From an archaeon (GTDB lineage: Archaea; Thermoproteota; Nitrososphaeria; Nitrososphaerales; Gagatemarchaeaceae), in assembly GCA_021823325.1 (NCBI GenBank), contig JAKAOG010000003.1, positions 106,498 to 170,497 of the forward strand: DNA of 64,000 nt. Reading direction: 5' to 3'. Position numbers and translations under genes: made by a program. Below, piece by piece: positions 38,534 through 48,983 of the stretch (its first letter is position 1; every line of letters starts with the position of its first letter). The notes beneath the pieces are model-generated. The model saw only the letters and a program-made list of their open reading frames with translations. It was not told the origin of the DNA and searched no databases.

Positions 38534-39670
38534 CTACCTTTTCTTCCGCTGGCTGGAGACCGTCACCCGGCCCGGCGTCAGCCCCATCCTTTCCATGATT
38601 TCGCCCATCGAGTCGAGCGCGCCCCTCAGAGTGCCGGGCTGAAGTATCCCGAAGTGACCGATCCTGATCATCCTGTCCTTGTCATCGTAGATCCCCCTCG
38701 ACACCATTACCTTGTGCTCCTCTTCCAACGTCTTCTGTATGGGGCCGGCTTTGCCGTCGGGGACCCAGAACGAGGTGACAGTATCCGCCCTGTGGCCCTC
38801 CTCAGCCACGAACTTCTGACCCCAGTCTTCCACCTTGCTCCTCGTGATTTCACCGAGCTTCCTGTGCCTTTCCCACCTGTTTTCAATCCCCTCCGCCTTT
38901 GCCTCGAGCATCGCCTCCCTGAGGGCGAGCAGCACCTGTGTCGCCGGGGTGGCGAGATACATCTTAGGGTCCTCCATGACAGGCTTCCACCTGAGGAGGT
39001 TCATGTAATATGACTCGATTGGGGCCCTGCGCTTCTCCATATGCTCGATGGCGCGGGCCGAGACCGCCAGGAGGACCGCTCCTGGGGCGCTCGCGATCGC
39101 CTTCTGGGAAGCGGTGAAGACGATGTCAGCCCCGAGCTTGTCGAAATCGAGAGGCATGCCGCCGATCGCACAGACTGAGTCCACCACCGAGAGGACCCCC
39201 GCCTTCGCGCACTCTTCCACCAGCGCGGAGACCGGGTTGGCGACAGAACTTGAAGTGTCTACGTGCGTTATGAACACGGCAGTGTACTTGTTCCTTCTGA
39301 GCCTCTTCCTCAGCGTGTCCGGGTCAGCGGCCATCCCCCCGTTGAACTCGATCTTGTCAGCCTTCGCGCCGTGAGTCTCGTTGAGCAGGAGCATCCTGTG
39401 CCCAAAGTAGCCGTTCATCAGAGTCAGCGTCCTGTCCCCGCGCGAGACCAGGCTGACAACGGATGACTCCATCCCGATGGTACCTGAGCCTGTGAAAACG
39501 AACTGGATCCCCTTTTCGTTCTTGAAAACGTACCTCGCCAGCTGCACCGTCTCCTTGAAGGTCGAATAGAACTCGGCGCCGACGTGTGGGAGCTGCGGCC
39601 CAGCCATGGCCTCCCTAACGCGCTTCGACAGGTTCGTCGGTCCCGGAATCAGCAGAAGGGTGTCGTCCAA
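38534..39670 (-). CDS. class V aminotransferase (alanine-glyoxylate type), second paralog
   Basis: LLIPGPTNLSKRV, VVDSVCAIGGMPLDFDKLGADIVFTASQKAIASAPGA. Confidence 0.9.
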   Translation of the reverse strand: MDDTLLLIPGPTNLSKRVREAMAGPQLPHVGAEFYSTFKETVQLARYVFKNEKGIQFVFTGSGTIGMESSVVSLVSRGDRTLTLMNGYFGHRMLLLNETHGAKADKIEFNGGMAADPDTLRKRLRRNKYTAVFITHVDTSSSVANPVSALVEECAKAGVLSVVDSVCAIGGMPLDFDKLGADIVFTASQKAIASAPGAVLLAVSARAIEHMEKRRAPIESYYMNLLRWKPVMEDPKMYLATPATQVLLALREAMLEAKAEGIENRWERHRKLGEITRSKVEDWGQKFVAEEGHRADTVTSFWVPDGKAGPIQKTLEEEHKVMVSRGIYDDKDRMIRIGHFGILQPGTLRGALDSMGEIMERMGLTPGRVTVSSQRKKR

Positions 39671-39717
39671 GAAAGAACCCTGCGTCTCCTCATTACTCGG
39701 TGTAAAAAAGCATGCCC

Positions 39718-40353
39718 CTATCTTACGTGGGCTGGTATCTCGTCTAGGCTGTCGATGTGGACTATCTGCGGGTCATCCACGCGGGTGGTGTGCGCGAGCA
39801 TGAAACCTATCCCGGCTGACTTCAGAAAAGCCAGGTCGTAGATGGTGTCCCCGACGGCGATGGTCCGCTCCGGGCTGACACCGACGCGCCTCAGAAGCTT
39901 GAGGTATGCCTGGTCTTTCCTGAAAGGATCGACCCTGCCTATCCCTGTCGGCTGGAGGAAGCCCTTCTTGTCAAACTTGAGCGCGTTCGCGAGCAGGTAG
40001 TCCATCCCCAGGTCCTTGGCGACCTGCTTTGCGAGGATGTCGATCCCTGAACTGACCAGAGCGGTCTTCATTCCCATGCGCTTCAGCTCTTCGATGGTCC
40101 CCGGCGCCTCCTTCCGTATCTTGTACGCCGAAAGTATCTCCTCTATCTCCCTCCGCGTGACCCCTTTAGGCCAGGAAGCGATGTCCCTCCGCATGAACTC
40201 CCGGTAGTCGATCTTCCCTTCTGTGTAGAGCTTCAGGGAAGCCGCGCCGAGATGCTCGGTCCCAAACGCCTTGTGGATCGCCACCCAGCTGCTGTTATGC
40301 TCCAGGACGGTGCCGTCGACGTCGAAGGCGGCGAGCGCAAAGCTGCGCCTCAT
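39718..40353 (-). CDS. HAD-family phosphatase (SerB-like)
   Basis: AAFDVDGTVLEHNSSW, ALVSSGIDILAKQVAKDLG, AVGDTIYDLAFLKSAGIGF. Confidence 0.87.
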   Translation of the reverse strand: MRRSFALAAFDVDGTVLEHNSSWVAIHKAFGTEHLGAASLKLYTEGKIDYREFMRRDIASWPKGVTRREIEEILSAYKIRKEAPGTIEELKRMGMKTALVSSGIDILAKQVAKDLGMDYLLANALKFDKKGFLQPTGIGRVDPFRKDQAYLKLLRRVGVSPERTIAVGDTIYDLAFLKSAGIGFMLAHTTRVDDPQIVHIDSLDEIPAHVR

Positions 40354-42245
40354 ATCCTGTCTCGTAGCGGCACACCCATCAGCCTCATGGACTCCGCCAG
40401 CACCCTGCTCGACGCGTCAACAAGCGCGAGCCTGGCGTCCCGAAGCTCGGCGTTCTCCTCCTTGTTGACCGGGACGCTCTCGTAGAAGTCGTTGAACGCC
40501 ATCGCAAGGTCGTGAGAGAACCTGGCGATCTCCTTCGGAGAGAGGAACTCCTCGGCCGTCTCCGCGCTGACGTCGAGCATCGACATCTTCTTGGCGAGCT
40601 TGAGCTCCTGTGGCCTGGTGAGCCTCCCCGCGGCTTTCTCGTCCATCTTCGGCTTCCCGTCGGTCTTGTCTAGTATCCTCCTGGCCCTGGCGTGGGTGTA
40701 GAGGAGGTACGGCCCGGTGTCCCCCTGAAAGCGCAAAGCCTCATCCATGTCGAAGACGATCATCTTGTCAGGGTCCTGCTTCAGGAGCTCGTAGCGCAGG
40801 GCGGCGACGGCGACCGCCTCGGCGACGTCATCGACCCATCCTTCGGGCTCTGAAAGGTTCCTTCGCCTGGTCTCTGACCGCGCCTTGTCCTTCAGCCGGT
40901 CGAGGACGGCGTCCGCGTTGACGTACAGTCCCTTTCTCCCGGACATGTGCGCGAAGTCACCCTCTATCTCGAACCCGAGCTGCGACGCTGTCCTCTTCGA
41001 CAGGGAGACCACCTCGTAGCTCCTGTGGAGGTATTTCCGCGAGGAACCTGGGTCGAGCTTGTCGAGCACCTTTGAGACTATCCTCTGGAGGTAGCTCTGC
41101 CGGGTGTCTATGACTGAAACGGCCAGGTCGGCACCCCCGAACCGGGCCTTTCCTTTTTTGCCGGTCAGCGAAGTCGAATACATCACGCTCCCCGGCTGCT
41201 GGACAGGATATTCCTCGTAACCGAACGGGTCCCCGATGATGCCGATCTTCCAGGCCGCGTAGGGGATATCCTTTGCGACGTAGACCGCCGTCCCGTCAGA
41301 CCTCACGACAACCTTCTCCTCCCCGGTCTCCGGGTCTGGGATGACCCAAGTCCCCTTGTTTTCACCTTCGGTCTGGAACTTCACATACCCGGTCTTCTTC
41401 AACGACTCGAATATCTCCTCCCACATCCCGGAGTGAACCAGTTGGGACTCCCAGTTCAGCAGGTCGTAGCTCGCCCCCAGCCTCCAGCATGTCGACAGCT
41501 GGGCTGCGAGGATCTTCTTCACTATCTCCCTTGCGTATTCGGCCACCTCTCCCGTCCCTTTCTCGATTTCCTTCAGGACGAAGGACTGCTTCTCCTTCAG
41601 GGCGGGGTCCGTCTGGTATTCCTTTGTCACCTTCGTGTAGACCTTGTCTCCGCAGTACGTGTCGTATTTCACCCCCTCTGGCGCCACGTCGGAGTACCCC
41701 AGGAAACGAAAGCCGACTATGATGTCAGCGACCTGGGCCCCGGAGTCGTCGACGTAATTCAGTGCCCGGACCTGGTGGCCCATATAGCGCATGACACGAA
41801 CGAGTGAGTCACCCAAGACCAGGTTGCGCGCGTGGCCGATGTGCAGCGCCTTGTTGGGGTTGACGTTCGTGTGCTCGATGGAGACCACCTCCCCTTTCTC
41901 CTTCACCGACCCCACGTCTCCTGCGGTGATGGCGGAGACAGAATCAGCGATGAAAGCCGCGCTGTTGACCGAGAAGTTGAGGTAACCTCCCAGGTGTGGG
42001 CTGACGGCCCCGATGTACCTCTTCTTCTTGGCGAACTCCATGGCCTTCGACCCCAGTTCGATCGCGACGTCGCCGGGCTTCTTCCCCGTGGCCTTCGCTA
42101 TGCGTATCGGGACCGCGCTCGCCAGATCCCCGTAAGTGTCGTTCGGCGGGAGGCTGACATCGATCTCTACGTTCTTGTAGCCAAGCGCCCGGCATGAGTC
42201 AGCCAGGACCTCCTCCACCTCGGCCTGGAAATCGAGGAACTTCAA
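40350..42245 (-). CDS. argS: arginyl-tRNA synthetase
   Basis: EHTNVNPNKALHIGHARNLVLGDSLVRVMRYMGH and C-terminal anticodon-binding region. Confidence 0.97.
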   Translation of the reverse strand: MKFLDFQAEVEEVLADSCRALGYKNVEIDVSLPPNDTYGDLASAVPIRIAKATGKKPGDVAIELGSKAMEFAKKKRYIGAVSPHLGGYLNFSVNSAAFIADSVSAITAGDVGSVKEKGEVVSIEHTNVNPNKALHIGHARNLVLGDSLVRVMRYMGHQVRALNYVDDSGAQVADIIVGFRFLGYSDVAPEGVKYDTYCGDKVYTKVTKEYQTDPALKEKQSFVLKEIEKGTGEVAEYAREIVKKILAAQLSTCWRLGASYDLLNWESQLVHSGMWEEIFESLKKTGYVKFQTEGENKGTWVIPDPETGEEKVVVRSDGTAVYVAKDIPYAAWKIGIIGDPFGYEEYPVQQPGSVMYSTSLTGKKGKARFGGADLAVSVIDTRQSYLQRIVSKVLDKLDPGSSRKYLHRSYEVVSLSKRTASQLGFEIEGDFAHMSGRKGLYVNADAVLDRLKDKARSETRRRNLSEPEGWVDDVAEAVAVAALRYELLKQDPDKMIVFDMDEALRFQGDTGPYLLYTHARARRILDKTDGKPKMDEKAAGRLTRPQELKLAKKMSMLDVSAETAEEFLSPKEIARFSHDLAMAFNDFYESVPVNKEENAELRDARLALVDASSRVLAESMRLMGVPLRDRI

Positions 42246-42296
42246 GGAAGGGTTCAGCGCCGTCGGCCGTTAAAAGCTCTCTTCGCCCGGATCGCG

Positions 42297-44078
42297 CTAC
42301 TCGTGCTTCGACTGGAGAGCGTACATCTCCGCGAACGCTCCTCCGGGGACGGACACGAGCTGGTCGAAGGTCCCTTCTTCGACGACCTTCCCGTGGTCGA
42401 GCACGACGATCCTGTCAGCGAGGCGGATTGTCGAGAGCCTGTGCGCCACGATGACCGTCGTCCTCCCGCCGATTATCTCTGCAAGCGACCTCTGGACCTT
42501 GAGCTCGGAGAAAGGGTCCAGCCCCGACGTCGCTTCGTCGAGCAGAAGCACCTTCGGGTCCCTGAGGAGCGCCCTGGCGAAGCAGATCAGCTGCTTCTGT
42601 CCCATCGAGAGGTTGGTCGCCCCTTCGGTGACCATGGTGTCGTACCCGTCAGGGAGAGAGGAGACGAAATCGTCCGCCCCCATCGCCTTCGAGACCCTCC
42701 TGACGTCCTCCGCGGAGGCGCCTGGGGTCCCGTACCTTATGTTGTCTGCAATGCTCGCTGAGAATAGGACGGGGTCCTGGGGGACGACGCTCATCCGTCC
42801 CCGGAAGTCCTTGAAGCCCAGCTTCCTTACGTCCACCCCTCCTATCAGGACTGAACCTGACTGCGGGTCGTAGAACCTCTGTATCAGGTTCACGATGCTC
42901 GACTTTCCCGCCCCGGTCGCCCCCACTATTGCGACAACTTCGCCAGGCGCGACCTTCAGGCTGACGTCTTTCAGGACAGGGACCCCGTCTGAGTAGCCGA
43001 AGGTCACCCCCCTGAGCTCCACCCCCCACCCGGCGCCCTGCGCGATGTGAGCCGGGACGGCGGGTTCCTTCACCTCGACCTCGGTGTTCATGAGCTGAGT
43101 CACCCTGTCCAACCCGGTGACCGCGGACTGGAAGGAGTTGTAGAACGTCGTCAGCTGTATGATCGGGTTGAAGAAGGCGTTGACGTAGAGCATGAAGGTG
43201 ACGAGCGTCCCCACGAGGACCTGCCCCGCGAGGACCTCCGTCGCCCCGTACCAGAGCACCAGGGCCAGGCCCCCCGCCTCGATCACCTGGACGAGCGAGT
43301 TGAAGGCAGAGGTGTAACGGTTCGCCCTCAGGTTGGCAAGCATGTTCTCGTTGTTCACGGCGTCGAAGTTCTCAGAGACCCTGTCTTCGCTCACGAACGC
43401 CTGGGTGACCCTGACCCCGCTGATCCCCTCCTGAAGCTTCGCCGTCACCACGGCTATCTTCTTCCTCGTCTCGACGAAGTTCCTCGAGATCCTGCCCTGG
43501 AAGACGAACGTCGTGAGGACCAGCGCGGGGATGACGGTGAACGATATGAGGCTGAGCCTGACGTTGAAGAACAGCATTATCACCACGATGGACGCTATCG
43601 TCAGGAACCCCGAGAGGACCTGTGGGAGCTGGAAGGTGACGAAGTCCTCGATGGCGTCCACGTCGTTCATTATGTATGACATTATCCGTCCCGTCTCCCT
43701 CGCTGAGAAGTAGGCGGGCGAGACCTGTTGGAGGCGGTCGAAGGCGTCCCTCCTTATGTCCCTAAGCGAGTTCTGACCCACGACCTGCATCGTGTACGTC
43801 CTCCTGTTGTCCGCGACGTAGTTCGCGAGATAGAGGAGAGCGTAGAATCCGGTGTAAGCCGCCAGACCCCTATAGTCCGTGGACAGCATGGCGTCCACCG
43901 AGAGCCCGAGGAGGATGGGTCCGATTATGCTCGCGGCCGAGGTGAACAGGAGGCCCCCGAGGGTGACGGCAAGGTCCCTCCGGTATCCGAGCACGTACCC
44001 CACCAGCCGTTGCAGGAGGTACCTGTCGCTGTACTTCCTGTCCTTGCGCGACTCTGGGTCGTCGTCGCTGATGTACAT
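42297..44078 (-). CDS. ABC exporter half-transporter (TM+ATPase)
   Basis: GATGAGKSSIVNLIQRFYDP, LSMGQKQLICFARALL, LLLDEATSGLD. Confidence 0.95.
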   Translation of the reverse strand: MYISDDDPESRKDRKYSDRYLLQRLVGYVLGYRRDLAVTLGGLLFTSAASIIGPILLGLSVDAMLSTDYRGLAAYTGFYALLYLANYVADNRRTYTMQVVGQNSLRDIRRDAFDRLQQVSPAYFSARETGRIMSYIMNDVDAIEDFVTFQLPQVLSGFLTIASIVVIMLFFNVRLSLISFTVIPALVLTTFVFQGRISRNFVETRKKIAVVTAKLQEGISGVRVTQAFVSEDRVSENFDAVNNENMLANLRANRYTSAFNSLVQVIEAGGLALVLWYGATEVLAGQVLVGTLVTFMLYVNAFFNPIIQLTTFYNSFQSAVTGLDRVTQLMNTEVEVKEPAVPAHIAQGAGWGVELRGVTFGYSDGVPVLKDVSLKVAPGEVVAIVGATGAGKSSIVNLIQRFYDPQSGSVLIGGVDVRKLGFKDFRGRMSVVPQDPVLFSASIADNIRYGTPGASAEDVRRVSKAMGADDFVSSLPDGYDTMVTEGATNLSMGQKQLICFARALLRDPKVLLLDEATSGLDPFSELKVQRSLAEIIGGRTTVIVAHRLSTIRLADRIVVLDHGKVVEEGTFDQLVSVPGGAFAEMYALQSKHE

Positions 44079-44092
44079 GCCCCGGAGCGTTT

Positions 44093-45847
44093 TCAGCTCC
44101 CTCCCTTCGCCCCGGACGTTTCCTGGGGCGCGTACTGCGACCGGTATAGCTTTGCGTACACTCCGTTCAAGGCGAGAAGCTCTTCGTGGGTCCCCTGTTC
44201 GGCCACCATGCCTCCGTCAAAGACGATTATCCGCTGGGCCAGCTTGAGCGTGGAGAGCCGCTGGGTTATGATTATGGTCGTCCTCCCTTTGACGACCTCT
44301 CTCAGGGCGTCCGCGATGGCGAACTCGGTCCCCGCGTCGACGCTTGAGAGGGAGTCGTCGAGGATCAGGATCCGCGGGTCAGTGAGGAGGGTCCTGGCTA
44401 TGGCGATCCTCTGCTTCTGTCCCCCGGAGAGGGTCACCCCTCTCTCTCCGACGCGCGTCTCGTACTTTTCCGGAAAGCGCTCGATGAACTCGTCGGCGCG
44501 CGAGAGCATGCATGCCTTCTCTATCTCCTGCCGAGTGGCGTCGGTCCTGCCGTAGGTGACGTTCTCCCTGATGGTCGCTGAGAAGAGGAATATGTCCTGG
44601 CTGACGAGGCCCACAGACTTCCTGAGGGACTTCAGGGTGACGTCCCTTACGTCCTTGCCGTCTATCCTAACCGAGCCTTCCTTGACGTCGTAGAAGCGAG
44701 GGATCAGGCTCGCCATCGTCGTCTTGCCCGAGCCAGAAAGGCCGACGAAGGCCACCGTCTGGCCAGCCGGGATGTCCAGGTCCACGCCTTTGAGAGCCGC
44801 GCGTCCTCTTCCGTATTCGAACTTCACCCCTTGGACGCTGACGTGGCCCCCCACATCCGAGATAGGGACGGCGCCTGGCCTGTCTTTCACCTCTGCCTCG
44901 GCGTCGACCACTTCGAGGATCCTGTCGAACCCGGCCATCCCGTTCTGGGCGATGAGGATGAGCTGTCCCAGGAACCTGCTCGGCCCTGCCAGGAGGGCCA
45001 GGAGGTTCGCAGCCGCCACGAGCTCGCCTAGTGAGATGGTCCCCGCGATCACGGGGCCGCCCCCAAGAAAATAGAGCGCCGCCAGGTCGAGGCTGATGAC
45101 CATGCTCAGGAGGGGGGTGTAGAGGGCGCGGACGGCCGACGAGCTCACGATGCCGTCTCTGTAGGCCTGGTTGGTGGCGGCGAAGCGGCTCCGCTCGGCG
45201 TCTTCCGCGGTGAACGACCTCACTATCCTGGCCCCGGCCACGTTCTGCTGAAGGACAGCGTTCATCGCCCCGTAGTTCATCCTCGTCTGTCGCCAGAAGG
45301 TCCCCTGGGACTGGCTGAACCGCCAGCTCAGATAGAGGACAGCCGGGAAGACGACAGAGACGATGGCGGAGAGATAGAGGTTCAGGAAGAAGAGGGAGAC
45401 GATGACGCCGCCCACGAGGAAGACGTTGGAGAGGAGCTGGCCCCAGCCGAATGCGACGAACCTCCGGACCGCCTCCACGTCTCCAGTAGCCCTGGACATC
45501 AGCTGCCCTGTCTCGTTGCGGTCGTGGAAGCTGAAGGACTGGGACTGGATCGATGTGAAGATCGTGTTCCGCATGTCATAGACCAGCTTCTGCCCTAGCG
45601 CCTGGCCGCCGTACGACAGGCCGAAGCTGAAGGCGGCCGCGACGGAACTGACGACGACTATCTCGGCCGCGAGGTAAAGGACGAGGCCGACAGGAGACTT
45701 CCCAACTATGTCGTTGATCGCCTGACCCATGAGGAACGGGACAAGGACTCTAAGGCCGGTCAGGGCGGTGACGCAGACTACCATCAGCGCCGCGACGGGC
45801 CAGTGCCTCTTCACCAGCGCGAACAACCTCAGATATCTCTCGAACAA
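44093..45847 (-). CDS. ABC exporter half-transporter (TM+ATPase)
   Basis: GLSGSGKTTMASLIPRFYD, LSGGQKQRIAIARTLL, LILDDSLSSVD. Confidence 0.95.
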   Translation of the reverse strand: MFERYLRLFALVKRHWPVAALMVVCVTALTGLRVLVPFLMGQAINDIVGKSPVGLVLYLAAEIVVVSSVAAAFSFGLSYGGQALGQKLVYDMRNTIFTSIQSQSFSFHDRNETGQLMSRATGDVEAVRRFVAFGWGQLLSNVFLVGGVIVSLFFLNLYLSAIVSVVFPAVLYLSWRFSQSQGTFWRQTRMNYGAMNAVLQQNVAGARIVRSFTAEDAERSRFAATNQAYRDGIVSSSAVRALYTPLLSMVISLDLAALYFLGGGPVIAGTISLGELVAAANLLALLAGPSRFLGQLILIAQNGMAGFDRILEVVDAEAEVKDRPGAVPISDVGGHVSVQGVKFEYGRGRAALKGVDLDIPAGQTVAFVGLSGSGKTTMASLIPRFYDVKEGSVRIDGKDVRDVTLKSLRKSVGLVSQDIFLFSATIRENVTYGRTDATRQEIEKACMLSRADEFIERFPEKYETRVGERGVTLSGGQKQRIAIARTLLTDPRILILDDSLSSVDAGTEFAIADALREVVKGRTTIIITQRLSTLKLAQRIIVFDGGMVAEQGTHEELLALNGVYAKLYRSQYAPQETSGAKGGS

Positions 45848-46035
45848 CCTTGAATCAGGACGACTTGTCTCCCCGTGCCGCTGCTCTTCTTAAAATCCAC
45901 GAACGGGTCGGGGACCGATGAACAAGGGGCTCGCCGCAGCGAGCCTGCGTGTCAGGGACCCTGGATCCGCGATACGAAATCCGCCGGTCTGGCACACCGG
46001 AACCATTCATATCCCAGAGCTAAGGGAGGCTGCTT

Positions 46036-46125
46036 GGGCCCGTAGCCCAGCACGGACAGGGCGTCAGCCTCCGAAGCTGAAGTGCGAAAGCTCAGAGACC
46101 GTGGGTTCGAATCCCACCGGGCCCG
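46036..46125 (+). tRNA. tRNA-Arg (anticodon CCG) with about 15-nt extra sequence between anticodon stem and T-stem
   Basis: Acceptor GGGCCCG/CGGGCCC, D stem GCCC/GGGC, anticodon arm TCAGC-CTCCGAA-GCTGA, T-arm GTGGG-TTCGAAT-CCCAC. Confidence 0.85.
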
Positions 46126-46261
46126 TTATGGAATAGCTCAGAATGAACCCTGTTGGTCAGACTGAGGCTGAGTCCAACGATTTGTAAAATGCTCTTAGGC
46201 GCAGCGCCAAGGCACTAGAGAAAGTGCGGTCGCAAACGGTTTTATCTGAAGTCCACTCGAC

Positions 46262-48187
46262 ATGCCGTGTAGCCAGTTGCCAAAACGCGAGCGGAGACTC
46301 GCAGCGATCATGTTTACCGACATGGTTGGTTACACCGCCCTGGGGCAGAGAAACGAGGCACTATCGCTCGAACTTGTCGAGGAACAGAAGCGTCTGATTA
46401 GGCTCGCTGTTCGTGCAGACAACGGCAGAGATGTAAAAACAATCGGAGACGCCTTCCTCATCGAGTTTCCTAGCGCACTCAACGCTGTCAGGTGCGCATA
46501 CGCCATCCAGAAAGCAGTAAGGGAATACAACATTTCTTCGTCCGAGGAACGAAGATTCCAAATCAGGATAGGCATTCACCTCGGGGACGTTGTCGACACC
46601 GACGGGGACATCTCTGGGGATGCAGTCAATGTCGCCTCGCGAATTGAGTCACTTGCGGAGCCTGGAGGGGTCTGTCTTACTCGCCAGGTATTCGACCATG
46701 TCCAGAACAAGTTCGAACTCTCGTTGGTGAGTGTCGGGGAAAAACAGCTGAAGAACGTCGCGTCGCAGATCGAGTTGTACAGGATGAAGATGCCCTGGGA
46801 GAAAGAGGACATGGAATCTCCTAACAAATCTGACACCAAGAGGATTGCTGTTCTTCCATTCGCTAACATGAGTCCCGACCCCAATGATGAATATTTTGCC
46901 GACGGCATGACAGAAGAACTGATTTCCGCCATGTCAAAGGTCATAGGGCTTGAAGTCACTTCCAGAACTTCTGTCATGCAATACAAGAAGAACCCTCGAA
47001 TGGTCAAAGACGTGTCCAGGGAATTGGGAGTTGGGAGCGTGCTTGAGGGGAGCGTCCGCAAGACCGGGGACAGACTGCGCATTACGGTCCAGTTGATAGA
47101 TTCAAGAAAGGATTTGCATCTCTGGTCGGAGACGTACGACAGAAAACTCGAAGACGTGTTTGCTACTCAAAGCGAAATTGCGGAACGGGTGGCGGGCGCC
47201 TTGAAAGTGAAGCTCCTGGCACAGGAAATGACACGCATTCAGGAAGAGCCTACGAAGAACATCGAAGCCTACACGAACTGTATCAAAGGAGTACAAACGA
47301 TTAGGAAAGGTTGGAGCGAAGAGGACACATGGAAGGCCATCGGATTCTTCGAGCGGGCGATTGAACTTGATCCAGAATACGCTACGCCCCACGCGTGGCT
47401 TGCTACCTGCTATCTGACCCCTTACGTGACGGCCACGGTCGGCAGCATCCTTCCGGCGAGCCAAGCCGTTCCCGTTGCTGAACGCGCAATCAAACGTTCC
47501 ATTGAGCTTGACCCTAGTCTGGCCGAGGCCCACCTAGCATCAGGTCAGTTGTGCAAGCTAAGACTCAACTGGAAAGAGGCTGAGAAGGAGATAAGAAGGG
47601 CAATCGAACTTGACCCAAGCGTTTCCGGAGGACAATCCACTTATGCCTGGACTCTTTTGTCGATGGGGCGGCATCAGGAGGCGCTGGCTGCGGCTACGAA
47701 AGCACTGAAGCTTGATCCTCTTTCCCCAGACACCCATGAAGCACTGGGCTTTGCTTACTACTGCATGAGGGCATACGACGATGCGATCAAGTGTATACAG
47801 AGAATGGAAGAATGGGGTGCTAATCCGATGCTTGTTTCAAGCAGGCTGGGTTGGCTCTATCTTGAAAAGGGATGGTACGACAAGGCTCTGAAAGAATGGG
47901 AAAAGGTCGGACTGGAGGCCGACCTTGCCGTTCTTTATGCGAAGATGGGGAGGACCGACGAGGCTCGTAAGATTCTGATGCAAGCGAAGAAAGAAGGGTA
48001 TCAAGGATGGGGGCTAATCGAGATTCATCTCGCACTGGGGGACACGGACGAAGCAATTCAACTTCTTGAGCGCGCTTACGAACTGCAGGACGCGTTCACA
48101 TTCAGTCTCATGTTCTCCCATCTTTGGGACGGTGTCCGATCTGACCCAAGAGTCGTCGCCCTCGAAAAGAAGACAGGGCTAGTTTGA
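46262..48187 (+). CDS. class III adenylate/guanylate cyclase-TolB-like-TPR protein (paralog of 33100-35061)
   Basis: AAIMFTDMVGYTALGQRNE, VKTIGDAFLIEF, ISGDAVNVASRIE; IAVLPFANMSPDPNDEYFADGMTEELISAM; TPRs. Confidence 0.93.
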   Translation: MPCSQLPKRERRLAAIMFTDMVGYTALGQRNEALSLELVEEQKRLIRLAVRADNGRDVKTIGDAFLIEFPSALNAVRCAYAIQKAVREYNISSSEERRFQIRIGIHLGDVVDTDGDISGDAVNVASRIESLAEPGGVCLTRQVFDHVQNKFELSLVSVGEKQLKNVASQIELYRMKMPWEKEDMESPNKSDTKRIAVLPFANMSPDPNDEYFADGMTEELISAMSKVIGLEVTSRTSVMQYKKNPRMVKDVSRELGVGSVLEGSVRKTGDRLRITVQLIDSRKDLHLWSETYDRKLEDVFATQSEIAERVAGALKVKLLAQEMTRIQEEPTKNIEAYTNCIKGVQTIRKGWSEEDTWKAIGFFERAIELDPEYATPHAWLATCYLTPYVTATVGSILPASQAVPVAERAIKRSIELDPSLAEAHLASGQLCKLRLNWKEAEKEIRRAIELDPSVSGGQSTYAWTLLSMGRHQEALAAATKALKLDPLSPDTHEALGFAYYCMRAYDDAIKCIQRMEEWGANPMLVSSRLGWLYLEKGWYDKALKEWEKVGLEADLAVLYAKMGRTDEARKILMQAKKEGYQGWGLIEIHLALGDTDEAIQLLERAYELQDAFTFSLMFSHLWDGVRSDPRVVALEKKTGLV

Positions 48188-48441
48188 GATACTTTCCAAC
48201 TTCTGATATGAATTCGTAGGACCTATCTCCGATCCATTTGCAAAGTATTCCAAACTGACGACCGTATGGCTGCAAACACGAGGGGAACAACTCGTCTGTT
48301 AGAGAAGGGGAAGCCCGCCGGGATGCAGTTTCTTGGGTGGTTCAGACTTTTTGGTCCTTTGCTTCAAGTGCCCGCGCAGACCTGACTTGCTCGCGTACGA
48401 ACCTCACAAGATCTAGATTTGAACCCATAATGGGTCCTGGC

Positions 48442-48475
48442 CCCACCGGGCCCGCTTATGAAATAGCTCAGAATG
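48442..48475 (+). repeat. displaced tRNA-Arg 3'-end plus downstream flank (att-like)
   Basis: CCCACCGGGCCCGcTTATGaAATAGCTCAGAATG nearly identical to 46113-46145. Confidence 0.85.
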
Positions 48476-48731
48476 GACTCTGAATGGTGAACGGAAGGTG
48501 AACCTAGGTATTCCAGCGTCGCTTCTAAATCGCCGCGGTTGTTTGCAGAATGATTTCTGCTGTTAACTGGGTAGCCCGGATTCGAAACGACGGTTTGCTG
48601 AATCGCTGCTAGAGCGGTGCGTGAAAGATTCGAACCCATAATGAATCCCGCACCCACCGGAGGTGAAGCAGGCATCGTGACGAATGCCAGAGTTGGAATC
48701 GGTGAGCCATCGCGATGAGACCTGCCCAAGC

Positions 48732-48983
48732 TCAATCGTACGCCTTAGAGCGGTGCCTTATCCTCAGGACTATGACGTCGCTGTCCGAGAGGGCATACAC
48801 CACTCTGTACTCGCCGATTCTGAGTTTGAGGAGGCCTTCGAAGTCGCCGTGGAGTCGCTCACCTGACTGGGGATTGTCGCCCAGAGTCGCCCTGACCTGC
48901 CTCAAGATTCGGTCGACCTCCTTCGAAGAAATCTTCCTGAGATCGCGACTTACGGAGGACTTGTAGAGTATCTTACTGGTCAA
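48732..48983 (-). CDS. RelE/ParE-family toxin
   Basis: MTSKILYKSSVSRDLRKISSKEVDRILRQV...LKLRIGEYRVVYALSDSDVIVLRIRHRSKAYD. Confidence 0.9.
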   Translation of the reverse strand: MTSKILYKSSVSRDLRKISSKEVDRILRQVRATLGDNPQSGERLHGDFEGLLKLRIGEYRVVYALSDSDVIVLRIRHRSKAYD

